A DNA stretch of 64,000 nucleotides from Anaerolineae bacterium (GTDB lineage Bacteria > Chloroflexota > Anaerolineae > 4572-78 > J111): contig JAHDWA010000030.1 in assembly GCA_023382535.1 (NCBI GenBank), forward strand, positions 1-64,000, read 5' to 3'. Positions within the stretch are counted from its first letter, which is position 1, and the number at the start of each line of letters is the position of its first letter. This document shows positions 17,411 through 26,553 of this stretch, piece after piece. Under the pieces are notes generated by a model, which was not told the origin of the DNA, searched no databases, and saw nothing but the letters and a program-made list of their open reading frames with translations. The position numbers were made by a program, and so were the translations under genes.

Positions 17411-18160
17411 ATGTGGTTAGACGGAGAAAGTCAGAAAACAATTAGCCAGTTTTGGCAACTCTGCGGTGAGATCGAGCCTTTCCCGCGTAATCTTGAACGC
17501 TCAATGGCCTTAGCTTTACCGGTGACCCTGATCAAGCTGCCTCGCCTTAAGCTCCGAGAAGCCGAAGCCTGGTTACAGCGCCGCGGCATTGCCTTTCAAT
17601 TTGATTGCCAAAGTCGGGCTGTACGGGGTTGCCTGGTCGCTTTCGGCGGTGAAGGGTTGATTTTTGTGGACGGCGCAGACCCAGATGACGAACAACGTTT
17701 TACCCTGGCCCATGAAATTGCCCACTTCATGATCGATTGCTGGCAGCCGCGTCAAAAAGCGATCCAAAAATTCGGCCCATATATTGCCGAAGTCATTGAC
17801 GGATTTCGACCGGCTAGCCTGGACGAGCGCGTGCATGCCGTATTGGCCAGTATACCGGTGGGGGTGCATACCAACTTGATGGATCGGGATGAAAGTAGTG
17901 AAGTAATCAATATGGGACAGATATGGGCTATCGAAAACAGAGCCGATAGGATTGCCTTAGCACTCCTGGCGCCGCCAGAGGTAGTAGTGCTCCAACTGGA
18001 TTTGTCATTGCCGAAGTTTGAACAACGTCAGGAAACTACAACCGCTGTACTTTGTGAGCAATTCGGCCTGCCGTCAAGCGTCGCTACCGCTTATAGTCGA
18101 TCGCTGCTTACCGTGCTAGGTAAAGGCCCCTCGTGGGTGGAGTCGATCAAGTGGCGATGA
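17411..18160 (+). CDS. ImmA/IrrE-family metallopeptidase
   Basis: A 249-residue zinc peptidase. TLAHEIAHFM carries HExxH at about residues 101-105, and ENRADRIALALL about 75 residues later supplies the third ligand glutamate, as in ImmA and IrrE. These proteases cut repressor proteins after a damage or stress signal. The frame is also open from GTG 17402, which overlaps the previous stop, but AGGAAG is better placed for ATG 17411. Its partner is likely the small HTH protein or the sigma-like factor just upstream. The arrangement suggests that the downstream nuclease genes are silent until a signal triggers proteolysis. Confidence 0.8.
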   Translation: MWLDGESQKTISQFWQLCGEIEPFPRNLERSMALALPVTLIKLPRLKLREAEAWLQRRGIAFQFDCQSRAVRGCLVAFGGEGLIFVDGADPDDEQRFTLAHEIAHFMIDCWQPRQKAIQKFGPYIAEVIDGFRPASLDERVHAVLASIPVGVHTNLMDRDESSEVINMGQIWAIENRADRIALALLAPPEVVVLQLDLSLPKFEQRQETTTAVLCEQFGLPSSVATAYSRSLLTVLGKGPSWVESIKWR

Positions 18161-18239
18161 AAAAACTCGTGTCGAACTTTATCGGTCTTTGGCGGAACAT
18201 GGAGTAGATTTAGAAAGCATAAAACTCAGGAGTCGGCTT

Positions 18240-19469
18240 ATGGATCAACAACTTCAGTTAACAACCTCGGCTGTCAACGAGCAAGATCTGGTCAAACCCC
18301 AAATAAAAGTAACCGAATTCGAGGCTGCCTATGGGGAGCCGTTTGCCAGGACCCTTGACCTGGACACCTGGATGGCAGGCGAGGATCTGGCCGCAGCGTT
18401 TGAGCGAATCGAGCAAGAGGTGGCCAACGCCTTGACTCAGGAAAATAATTACCGCCAAACTATTCGACAAGCCGTCTTTTCAAGGTTGAAAGATGCACCG
18501 GGGGCTCCGCCGAATGCGGGCGTATACCAGGCCAAACGAAAAGACCTGGAGCATATTCATACTGGCCTGTTATTCAATGGTGGGGTCGAGGCTTGTGACG
18601 GTACCAGCGTGGTCCATGATACACTTCCGCTAACCATTACTCAGCTTGGCATTTGCCTCGTTTCCTATAATGGCGAGCAAGGCTCCTGGGTGCATCGCCT
18701 GTTCCGTCGAGATCTGCGCGCCAAAATGCCCGACCCCGTGGAAGAAGTAATGACGCTTTTAGAAAGGCGTGAAAAGCGTGAAGGTCAAGGTCAAGAGGGC
18801 GGCGATGGTCTGACTGACTGGGCCCGGCGTGGACTGATGACTTACGCTGAACGGGCAATTTTACGGGAACGATCAAAGGCCCCGTGGCGGATGGGCCATG
18901 GCCACCCCGTCCCCAATGCGTTATTGACCGGCTTGTGGGCAGATCAACTGGATCGGATGAAGGTGAGTTTGGACTTGATCCGCTGGTATGTTTTAGAGCA
19001 CAAGAAATTTATCTTTGTGCCCAGCGCTCCCCGCCAACGCCACTGGTTGATGATTGGCAACGCCTTAAACCCCTTGGAGTTTGCCATTGTTCAAACCCTC
19101 CAACCCGATGTGGAATGGCTCATCGGTCATGTCGGTTACCGCGAGGAAAATGGCGTGCGCCAGGCGATGGAGAATTTTTGCCAGGAAGTTGCCTCAAAGA
19201 TAGTCGTCGGGGTCTACCGCGTCTGGGAAGCAGCGCCTCCCTATCTGTTTTATGCCCATATCGACCACGCGCATCTGGCCGCTCACATTGCCATGGCTGA
19301 CAGTATTTTGCAGGAGCATCGCGGCTTCCCAATGCTGATCGATCTGGCCGATACAGTTTGTCGAACCACCTTTGGCGTCGATAGTTTTATGTCTTCCGTG
19401 CAGATGGCCTATGCCGATGCCGGTCAACCCTTCCGCTTTCTCGGTGAACGAGAGACACGGAACTGGTAG
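18240..19469 (+). CDS. nurA: NurA-like nuclease
   Basis: A 409-residue protein directly before HerA. NurA is a 5'-3' nuclease with an RNase H-like fold that works inside the HerA ring in DNA end processing. The expected first acidic motif is present as EACDGTSVVHD (Asp120), followed by strands (LTITQLGICLVSY), and a late acidic helix MLIDLADTV holds Asp368. Overall similarity to canonical archaeal NurA is low, so the name relies on the motif pair and the HerA neighbour. ATG 18240 follows CAGGAGT. The frame stays open upstream with plausible residues back to a TTG at 18189, overlapping nothing essential. It ends 12 bases before herA. Confidence 0.6.
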   Translation: MDQQLQLTTSAVNEQDLVKPQIKVTEFEAAYGEPFARTLDLDTWMAGEDLAAAFERIEQEVANALTQENNYRQTIRQAVFSRLKDAPGAPPNAGVYQAKRKDLEHIHTGLLFNGGVEACDGTSVVHDTLPLTITQLGICLVSYNGEQGSWVHRLFRRDLRAKMPDPVEEVMTLLERREKREGQGQEGGDGLTDWARRGLMTYAERAILRERSKAPWRMGHGHPVPNALLTGLWADQLDRMKVSLDLIRWYVLEHKKFIFVPSAPRQRHWLMIGNALNPLEFAIVQTLQPDVEWLIGHVGYREENGVRQAMENFCQEVASKIVVGVYRVWEAAPPYLFYAHIDHAHLAAHIAMADSILQEHRGFPMLIDLADTVCRTTFGVDSFMSSVQMAYADAGQPFRFLGERETRNW

Positions 19470-19481
19470 GAGGTGTCATCA

Positions 19482-21350
19482 ATGAATAATTCCCCGGCAA
19501 AAACAGCGAATGTTAATGAGGGTGATTCGGGTGAAATTCTGCAACCCTTACCCGCAGACTTTGCAACCCATCTTGAAGAAGAGATTGATCTGGCCGGCGG
19601 CGATTGGCAGGAGTCTGAAGTGTTCAAGGGTGCGATTGGCCGGACAATGTTCGATACACCAGCCAGTCGAGACAACACCATCACTGTTTTACTGCCGCCG
19701 GATCAAATTGGTCGTCTTCCCTCCCAATCTTTGATCCGAATCAAGAGCCGGCCGCAAGATCAGGGAGGGGATGGCCGGCAGTACCTGGGGGCCGTCGTGC
19801 AAGGACCCTTTGCTGAACCAGATGGGCTCCGGGCGGATGCGCCGATTGTGGTTACGACGACAGTCCGCGGCGCCACGTTTATCCCCCGGTATCACGGCCG
19901 CGTCCAGGTAGAAATTCTGGGGGAAGAAATCAACAATACGCTGGTGCCGCCCCGGTTTCGCCCCTTGCCAAACAGTCCTGTTTTTCCGCTTAGTCGTGAA
20001 GAGACCCTGGACAAATTGAAATTGGCCGGGGACGTGACCCTCGGATTGGCCGTCGGTTATGAAGATATGCCGGTTTCATTACCCACCAGCCGCAAAGATG
20101 TCTTCCCACGCCATATGGGGATACTGGGTACGACCGGCGGCGGTAAGTCAACGACTGTCTCTGGCTTGATCGGCAAACTGAGTGCCAGCGATGTGGCGGT
20201 GATAGTCTTCGATACCGAAGGGGAATATACCCATATGATGCATCCGACCGAAGATCCCATCATGCTGGCTACCCTGGCGCGGCGGGACCTCGCCCCAAAA
20301 GGTCTGCCGAATGTAGGTATTTATCATTTGGTCGGTCGGGAAACGACCAATATGGCGCATAAGCGGCGGAGGGAATTCGGTCTGGAATTTAGCAATCTAT
20401 CGCCCTATGCCGTTATGGAGATCCTCAATCTAAACGAAGCCCAGGAACAACGTTTTCTCAAAGCTTACGATTTAGCCAAACGAGCCCTGCTGGACCTAAA
20501 AATCTTTCCGGCAACCGAACAGGATAAACAGGATCTGCTTGAGTTGGATGAGATGGAGCGCGGTTACCCCCGCCTGACCCTGGAGATGATGTACGACATT
20601 GTGCGAGCCTGCGCCCATAAGGTGGCTGATGAGCCCGATTATCCTTTCTTCAAAACCAAAGCCTTTTTCGAGCAGCGCGATAAAGTCATGCAGATTATCC
20701 AGGAGGCTAGCCTGCCCGGTCACGTCTGGAGCTGGCGCAAGATCCAGGGCAGCTTAAGCCGGTTGCTGCGCCTGGAAATTTTTGACAATCAGGCTGCGCC
20801 TCTACCCAACTATGAGACAATGACCCATCCCGGTTACGTCACGATTATCGATCTGAGCGATACCGACTCGCCCCAGGTGAATAATCTGGTGATCGCCGAA
20901 ATCTTGCGGGGACTGCGGGCCCAACAAGAGAAAAATTACAAGGCCAGTGAACAGGGTAAGCCCATTCGCAAAGTGGTCATCGTCATCGAAGAAGCCCACG
21001 AGTTTCTCTCGTATGGGCGGATCAAGCAGATGCCGGTTTTGTTCGAGCAGGTGGCTCAGATTGCCCGGCGGGGACGCAAACGCTGGCTGGGTCTGATGTT
21101 TGTAACGCAATTGCCACAGCATCTGCCGGATGAAGTTCTGGGACTGATCAACAATTACATCCTGCATAAAATTGCTGATGCCAACGTCATCAGCCGGTTG
21201 AAGCGGTCCATCGGCGGCATTGACGAGGGGTTGTGGGACCGGCTGCCAAACCTGGCCCCTGGCCAAGCTATTGTCTCGGCCGCTAGTATGGCTCGGCCTT
21301 TGCTCGTGGCTATTGATCCAACCTCCTGTAAGCTGAGAATGGTCGAATAA
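19482..21350 (+). CDS. herA: HerA-like hexameric DNA-translocating ATPase
   Basis: A 622-residue motor of the HerA/FtsK superfamily (DUF87). Residues about 55-165 form a beta-rich N-terminal HAS-barrel. The P-loop is GTTGGGKST at 216-224 and Walker B is VIVIEEAHEFL near 500. An arginine/Gln-rich sensor follows (AQIARRGRKRWLGLMFVTQ), and C-terminal LAPGQAIV is typical of HerA. HerA hexamers thread double-stranded DNA to NurA; HerA fused or paired with SIR2 or DUF4297 nucleases is known in phage defence. ATG 19482 is eight bases after AGGAGG. It is linked to the NurA-like gene by 12 bases and to the helicase-nuclease by 42. Confidence 0.88.
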   Translation: MNNSPAKTANVNEGDSGEILQPLPADFATHLEEEIDLAGGDWQESEVFKGAIGRTMFDTPASRDNTITVLLPPDQIGRLPSQSLIRIKSRPQDQGGDGRQYLGAVVQGPFAEPDGLRADAPIVVTTTVRGATFIPRYHGRVQVEILGEEINNTLVPPRFRPLPNSPVFPLSREETLDKLKLAGDVTLGLAVGYEDMPVSLPTSRKDVFPRHMGILGTTGGGKSTTVSGLIGKLSASDVAVIVFDTEGEYTHMMHPTEDPIMLATLARRDLAPKGLPNVGIYHLVGRETTNMAHKRRREFGLEFSNLSPYAVMEILNLNEAQEQRFLKAYDLAKRALLDLKIFPATEQDKQDLLELDEMERGYPRLTLEMMYDIVRACAHKVADEPDYPFFKTKAFFEQRDKVMQIIQEASLPGHVWSWRKIQGSLSRLLRLEIFDNQAAPLPNYETMTHPGYVTIIDLSDTDSPQVNNLVIAEILRGLRAQQEKNYKASEQGKPIRKVVIVIEEAHEFLSYGRIKQMPVLFEQVAQIARRGRKRWLGLMFVTQLPQHLPDEVLGLINNYILHKIADANVISRLKRSIGGIDEGLWDRLPNLAPGQAIVSAASMARPLLVAIDPTSCKLRMVE

Positions 21351-21392
21351 AAAGATTTAAGCCAACTTTAACAAACTGGAGACTACTTCGTT

Positions 21393-24170
21393 ATGTCCCT
21401 TATTACGACACCTACAACCAAGCAAATTACACCTTCTCATGAACAGCAGCAAGTGATCGACTATCGCAAAGGTCATCTCCAGGTCATCGCCTGTGCTGGC
21501 GCCGGCAAGACAGAGGCCATCTCACGCCGGGTGGCGGAACTCATTATCGGTGGAGTCCAACCCAAAGAGATTCTTGCCTTTACTTTCACCGAGAGGGCTG
21601 CAGCCAGCCTCAAAGAAAGAATTCTCCGGCGGGTTTCCGAAAAAATGGGAGCGGACATTTTAGACCGCTTGAGTCCGATGTATGTCGGGACCATCCACTC
21701 CTATTGTTTCCGGCTCCTACAAGAGCATGTCCCCCAGTACGCTAATTACGACGTTTTGGATGACCATCGCCAAGCCGGCCTGTTGAGCCGGGAGTATAAG
21801 CGTCTCGGTCTGGAACAGCTTGGTTCCGGCCATTGGGGCGTGATCCATAATTTCCGCCGCCATGCCGATGTAATCGAAAATGAGTTAATCGATCCGGCCA
21901 AACTTAAGGGAACACCTCTGGGCGAATGCTACGACGAGTACTGCCGGATGTTGCAGCGGTATCACTTCCTCACTTACGGCCAATTGATTACCAGGGCAGT
22001 GCATGCCCTTGAAGATCCGAAGGTTTACGAGCGGGTGCACGGCGCTTTGAAACACCTGATTGTAGATGAGTATCAAGATATCAATCCTGCCCAGGAGTGG
22101 TTGATTGAATTGTTGGCCCAGGCTCCGGTCCATCTATGTGTGGTCGGCGACGACGACCAGGCGATCTATCAATGGCGTGGGTCTAATGTGGAAAATATCC
22201 TAACCTTTGCCGAACGATACGGCAAAGCCGAGTCCCGTCCGCTCTCGACAAACCGGCGTTCCCGACCGACGATTATTGACACCGCCAACAGTTTTGCCAA
22301 GACCATCTCTCCACGCCTGCTAAAGAAGATGCAGGCAGATCGAAGCGCCGCCGGTCCGGAGGTTCACTGTTGGTCCGCCGAAACGGCAACCCAGGAAGCG
22401 GTTCTTATCGCAGATGCCATCGAGGAATTGATTAAACGGGGCTACCGCTATCGTGACATCGCCATTTTACTGCGATCTGTCCGGACTTCGTCGCCGCCAA
22501 TCATCGAAGTCTTCCGGAAGCGAAAAATTCCCATCCGTTGTGCCGGCCGCACCGGACTCTTCCTCCAACCAGAAGCTCAGGTCCTGGGAAAAACCTATGC
22601 CTGGCTGGCCGATAATGAATGGAAAACTGAACGATTTGGGGAGTCGGAGCCGGTCTCACTGGATGATCTCCTTGAGGAGTACGAGACTGTGTTTGGCTTG
22701 GGTTCCATCAGCGTCAAGAAAATAAGCAGTCATCTGGAGGAATGGTATAACAAAGCCCATGATGATGGTGAGCCGGCCAACCTGATCCGCGATTACTATC
22801 AATTACTCAGGTTACTGGGAGTGCATGAGTGGGATTTGGCCAATGCCGATGACGCTGCTCGCATGGGCGGCTTGGCCCGCTTTTCTCAACTTTTAGCTGA
22901 CTTTGAACATGTGACTCGACGTGCCCGCTGGGTTGAGGAGGGCAGAAAATCTACCTTCCGGGGTGGGCAGGATCGCGGTTTATGGTTTTATCGGCGTCTC
23001 TTCAATTATCTTCAATACTATGCCCTGGATGCTTACGAGGACTTCGAAGGGGAAGACAGTTTTGACCTGAATGCGGTTGACATTCTGACAATCCATCAGG
23101 CCAAGGGTCTGGAATGGCCGGTCGTCTTTGTGCCATGCCTGGTGCAAGGCCGGTTCCCCTCCAAATATGCAGGCTCAAGCCAGGATTGGCTATTATCATC
23201 CAGCGCCTTTGATGCTGCCACGCGTCGCCGCTATGAAGGCAGTGAAACCGACGAGCGCCGTCTTTTTTACGTGGCCATGACCCGCGCCAAGGACATGCTC
23301 TACCTGTCCCGGTTTCAACGAAAAAAGAACCGCTTTCAACCTTCACCCTTTTTAGTCCAGGTCGCCGGTAATGATCCTAAGCTGGCTGCGAGATTGCCTC
23401 TGCCCCCACAATTTACCCCTGACCAGAACGCCGATGAGGAAAAGCCCAGCCTGGCTTTTTCAGAAATTGCGGCTTATGAAAGTTGCCCTTTCAGTTATCG
23501 CCTGGGCGCCCTGCTGGGGTTTCAACCCCAACTTGCCGCCGAACTTGGCTATGGCAAAAGCATCCACCACGTCTTGCGGCGGTTGGCCGATTATGTCCGC
23601 TCTCACGGCAAGATACCGAACGCAACAGAAGTGGCTACGCTGTTGCAACAGGAATTCTACTTGCCGTTTGCTCAACAAGCCACGTTTGAACGATTAAAAC
23701 AGGAAGCCCAGCAACTCATTGATCGTTACCTCAACAAGTACAGCCAGGACCTCTTCCGGGTCTGGGAAACCGAGCGTCCCTTCGAACTTCATCTGGATAA
23801 AGCCATTATCACCGGTCGGGCAGATGTCATTCTCGATCGGGAAAATGGTCAGATTAACTCGATGGCCTTGGTCGATTACAAGACAGCCACCGATCCAAAA
23901 TCTGACGATATTTATGCTTTTCAGCTCGCTATCTACACTACTGCTGGCCGGGGTGAAGGGATCGATATCAAAGCGGCCTATCTTCATGATCTGGCCAGGG
24001 GTGATCGTGTGGCGGTGCCTGTTGGAGGGGATCAGACGATTAGGGTTAGAGACCGGGCTAACGGGCTAGTCGAAGACATCGTATCCGCCAAATTTCACCC
24101 CAAACCGGAACGAAACAAATGCGGCCACTGTGATGTACACCTCGTCTGTCAGCATGGCCCAGCCCGCTAA
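21393..24170 (+). CDS. UvrD-type helicase fused to Fe-S RecB-like nuclease
   Basis: A 925-residue superfamily 1A helicase-nuclease. AGAGKT at 35-40 is Walker A, LIVDEYQDINP is motif II, GDDDQAIYQWRG is motif III, ILTIHQAKGLEW is motif V and YVAMTRAKDMLYLS is motif VI. From about residue 690 a RecB/Cas4-type nuclease follows: GRADVIL and ALVDYKTA hold the metal ligands (about 805-830). Cys near 700 in YESCPFSYRL plus CGHCDVHLVC near the end (CxxCx5C) would bind a 4Fe-4S cluster, as in AddB and Cas4. It therefore combines an AddA-like motor and AddB-like nuclease in one chain and could resect DNA with HerA-NurA. Confidence 0.88.
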   Translation: MSLITTPTTKQITPSHEQQQVIDYRKGHLQVIACAGAGKTEAISRRVAELIIGGVQPKEILAFTFTERAAASLKERILRRVSEKMGADILDRLSPMYVGTIHSYCFRLLQEHVPQYANYDVLDDHRQAGLLSREYKRLGLEQLGSGHWGVIHNFRRHADVIENELIDPAKLKGTPLGECYDEYCRMLQRYHFLTYGQLITRAVHALEDPKVYERVHGALKHLIVDEYQDINPAQEWLIELLAQAPVHLCVVGDDDQAIYQWRGSNVENILTFAERYGKAESRPLSTNRRSRPTIIDTANSFAKTISPRLLKKMQADRSAAGPEVHCWSAETATQEAVLIADAIEELIKRGYRYRDIAILLRSVRTSSPPIIEVFRKRKIPIRCAGRTGLFLQPEAQVLGKTYAWLADNEWKTERFGESEPVSLDDLLEEYETVFGLGSISVKKISSHLEEWYNKAHDDGEPANLIRDYYQLLRLLGVHEWDLANADDAARMGGLARFSQLLADFEHVTRRARWVEEGRKSTFRGGQDRGLWFYRRLFNYLQYYALDAYEDFEGEDSFDLNAVDILTIHQAKGLEWPVVFVPCLVQGRFPSKYAGSSQDWLLSSSAFDAATRRRYEGSETDERRLFYVAMTRAKDMLYLSRFQRKKNRFQPSPFLVQVAGNDPKLAARLPLPPQFTPDQNADEEKPSLAFSEIAAYESCPFSYRLGALLGFQPQLAAELGYGKSIHHVLRRLADYVRSHGKIPNATEVATLLQQEFYLPFAQQATFERLKQEAQQLIDRYLNKYSQDLFRVWETERPFELHLDKAIITGRADVILDRENGQINSMALVDYKTATDPKSDDIYAFQLAIYTTAGRGEGIDIKAAYLHDLARGDRVAVPVGGDQTIRVRDRANGLVEDIVSAKFHPKPERNKCGHCDVHLVCQHGPAR

Positions 24171-24231
24171 ATTGAAGTAACAACACCATTTAGGACTTCG
24201 CTCCTCAACAAGAAACGAAAGGATAATTCCA

Positions 24232-25575
24232 ATGAACAAAGATGTGCTATTAGACAGGCTTCTGTGGGATGCTGAACAATACGCAGATGAATATTACGAA
24301 GGGCTTCAAGCAACCTCTTTGAAAGCCCTTTTATATGAATTAAATAATCGCCAAGACAGGCCACTTCCACCCTCTTTACCTCCAGCCCCCCAGCAAATGA
24401 TTCCGGTTCTTCGCAAACATTTCAACGATGATGTCACTCTGATTTCTTTGGTATTAAGCCATTATTTTCCCGAGCAGTATTTCTTTTATCGGGTGTCAAA
24501 ATTCGAGTCGGAAATCTTTGCCGGCTTTCAATTTTTGTCGGAAATCGTGCCTGAGTTTGCTCTACCTTTTCCGAAAATAGGTCGAACGGGCTTCGAGCAG
24601 TACCTTGACTTAAACAAAGCTCTGATGGAGTTCAGCCGAAACTTCTGGCCCGACTTGGCACAACCGCAGTTAAGGCTGGCTTATTTTTTGTATGAGGGTC
24701 TGGCCCCGTTGTTCCTGAAGACGGGGGGCTACAGCCGATGTTGGGTGATGCTTTCTTCGGGGGAATATTTTGACGAACTCGACTCTGCCGAGAAAGAGGT
24801 GCTTTGGTCTGGCAGAAAAGAACTTCTGCCTGGCGATTTAGTCTTTATCTATAGAACTGCGCCCCGTAGTGCAATTACGAATATCTTACAAGTGAAAGAT
24901 TATCCCTATCTTGATCCTTGGGGGGCCTGGGATGGCTTCTGGGTCAAGTTGGAAAAGATCGTTGCGATTGCGGATATACCTTTCCGCTCTATGAAGCAAG
25001 ATTCGGTCATCGGGCAATGGGGTATTGTTCGTCGGAATTTTGTCGGGACCGTGACTGAACCAGTCCCACCGGTTGTGTACAATCGACTGCTTGAACAAAT
25101 TCCGGCCACCATCCGAACCAAGTATAACTTAAACCCTCAGCCCGTAGCTTCGACACCATCCTCAGGCCGGTTCACATCTGAAGCCGACTTTGAGGAAAAA
25201 GTAATTGTTCCCCTTCTGAGAGACTGGAATTTACATTTCAAACCTCAATACCCTTGCCCCTTTCGCATCGGCAGCCAGTATTATCAGACCTGGATCGATT
25301 TTTTTGTCAGCGATGAAGCCGGGCCGCTGACTTTATTCGAGAACAAGCTGCGGATTCTCAATGATCGAGATCTGTTGCCGGCTGTTGAGCAGGCCAAGTC
25401 TTATGCCCTATTGTTGGGTCTACCCTCCTTTGTAGTCGCTTCACCGGAGCGCATGTGGCTTTATAGTCTGAACAAAAACCAACCCGTACTGGTAAAAAGC
25501 GCCACCACTGATGAAATAATAAATGGGGGACAGGAACGAGAAATTAAGGCTCTCCTTCTAAATTTAAGGCCATAG
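24232..25575 (+). CDS. EVE/PUA-like domain fused to restriction-type nuclease
   Basis: A 447-residue fusion. Residues 1-150 are helical and unassigned. Residues about 170-292 resemble an EVE/PUA-like fold, a reader of modified bases: LLPGDLVFIYRT, a Trp-rich GAWDGFWVKLEKI and VIGQWGIVRRNFVGTV. Residues about 318-410 read as a PD-(D/E)XK nuclease of the HsdR-N/restriction type: FEEKVIVPLL, YYQTWIDFFV (Asp356) and LTLFENKLRI (Glu370, Lys372). Reader plus nuclease is the logic of type IV restriction, which attacks modified DNA. AAAGGA precedes ATG 24232. It lies 61 bases after the helicase-nuclease and 24 before the DUF1848 gene. Confidence 0.6.
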   Translation: MNKDVLLDRLLWDAEQYADEYYEGLQATSLKALLYELNNRQDRPLPPSLPPAPQQMIPVLRKHFNDDVTLISLVLSHYFPEQYFFYRVSKFESEIFAGFQFLSEIVPEFALPFPKIGRTGFEQYLDLNKALMEFSRNFWPDLAQPQLRLAYFLYEGLAPLFLKTGGYSRCWVMLSSGEYFDELDSAEKEVLWSGRKELLPGDLVFIYRTAPRSAITNILQVKDYPYLDPWGAWDGFWVKLEKIVAIADIPFRSMKQDSVIGQWGIVRRNFVGTVTEPVPPVVYNRLLEQIPATIRTKYNLNPQPVASTPSSGRFTSEADFEEKVIVPLLRDWNLHFKPQYPCPFRIGSQYYQTWIDFFVSDEAGPLTLFENKLRILNDRDLLPAVEQAKSYALLLGLPSFVVASPERMWLYSLNKNQPVLVKSATTDEIINGGQEREIKALLLNLRP

Positions 25576-25599
25576 GTCGGGAAATAGAGCTGCTCTGTC

Positions 25600-26553
25600 A
25601 TGATTATTAGCGCCAGCCGCCGCACCGATATACCCGCATTTTACGCAGAATGGTTCATGAACCGCATTCGGGCCGGGTACTGCACCGTACCAAATCCTTT
25701 CAATCATAAGCAGGTTTCATCCATTTCACTCAAACCTGAAGATGTGGACGTCATCGTCTTTTGGACAAGAAATCCGCGTCCATTGTTTCCCTATCTGGTC
25801 GAGTTGGATGAGCGGGACTACCGCTACTACTTTCAATATACTGTTTTGGATAATCCACGCCAAATTGACCCGAAAACGCCGCCCCTGGAAGCTTCCCTCA
25901 AGACCTTTTGTGAATTATCCCATCGTCTCGGGGCAAACAGGGTCATCTGGCGATATGATCCGATTGTGTTTAGCCAGCTCACCGGGGCAGAGTTCCATCG
26001 GCAAACTTACCAGACCATTGCCCGGGCTCTGAAAGGGTACACTCACCATTCTGTCATTAGCGTCGTCGATATCTATCGTAAGGCCGGCAAGCGGCTGCGC
26101 GAATTGTCGGAGCAAGGAGTCGAGCTCATAGCCTACGATGGTCAACCGAGTGAGCGCTTTGACAATCTGATGTATTCATTGGCCTGGCTAGCTGGCGAAA
26201 ATGATATGGAAATCGTCAGCTGCGCTGAGAACCTGGACCTGCAGCCATATGGTATTCAGCCAGGAAAATGCATAGACGACGAGTACATACGGAAAAATTT
26301 TGGACTAGACGTGGTCCACAAAAAAGATCCGACCCAACGGGAAGCTTGTGGCTGTGTGGTCAGTCGCGACATCGGCATATATGACACCTGTTTATTTGGC
26401 TGCCAATATTGTTATGCCACTACCAGTTTTGAACGAGCCAAGGACCATTACGACCAGCATGACCCTCGGGCTCCCTCACTGATTGGTTGGTACGAACTAG
26501 AACCTAAATCTCCACTCTACCAAATTACACTCTGGCCAGCGGAGGACCTATGA
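25600..26553 (+). CDS. DUF1848 Fe-S protein
   Basis: A 317-residue protein of the DUF1848 family. It begins with IISASRRTDIPAFY and has a TIM-barrel-like body (WTRNP, RVIWRYDPI, ISVVDIYRK). The C-terminal cysteine cluster CGCVVSRDIGIYDTC plus GCQYCYA suggests an iron-sulphur centre of the radical-SAM/spore-photoproduct-lyase kind, though a canonical CxxxCxxC near the N-terminus is absent. The family has no established reaction; a radical step on nucleic acid is a reasonable guess only. It overlaps the following methyltransferase-like gene by four bases (ATGA), so the two products are made together and may act on the same substrate. Confidence 0.75.
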   Translation: MIISASRRTDIPAFYAEWFMNRIRAGYCTVPNPFNHKQVSSISLKPEDVDVIVFWTRNPRPLFPYLVELDERDYRYYFQYTVLDNPRQIDPKTPPLEASLKTFCELSHRLGANRVIWRYDPIVFSQLTGAEFHRQTYQTIARALKGYTHHSVISVVDIYRKAGKRLRELSEQGVELIAYDGQPSERFDNLMYSLAWLAGENDMEIVSCAENLDLQPYGIQPGKCIDDEYIRKNFGLDVVHKKDPTQREACGCVVSRDIGIYDTCLFGCQYCYATTSFERAKDHYDQHDPRAPSLIGWYELEPKSPLYQITLWPAEDL

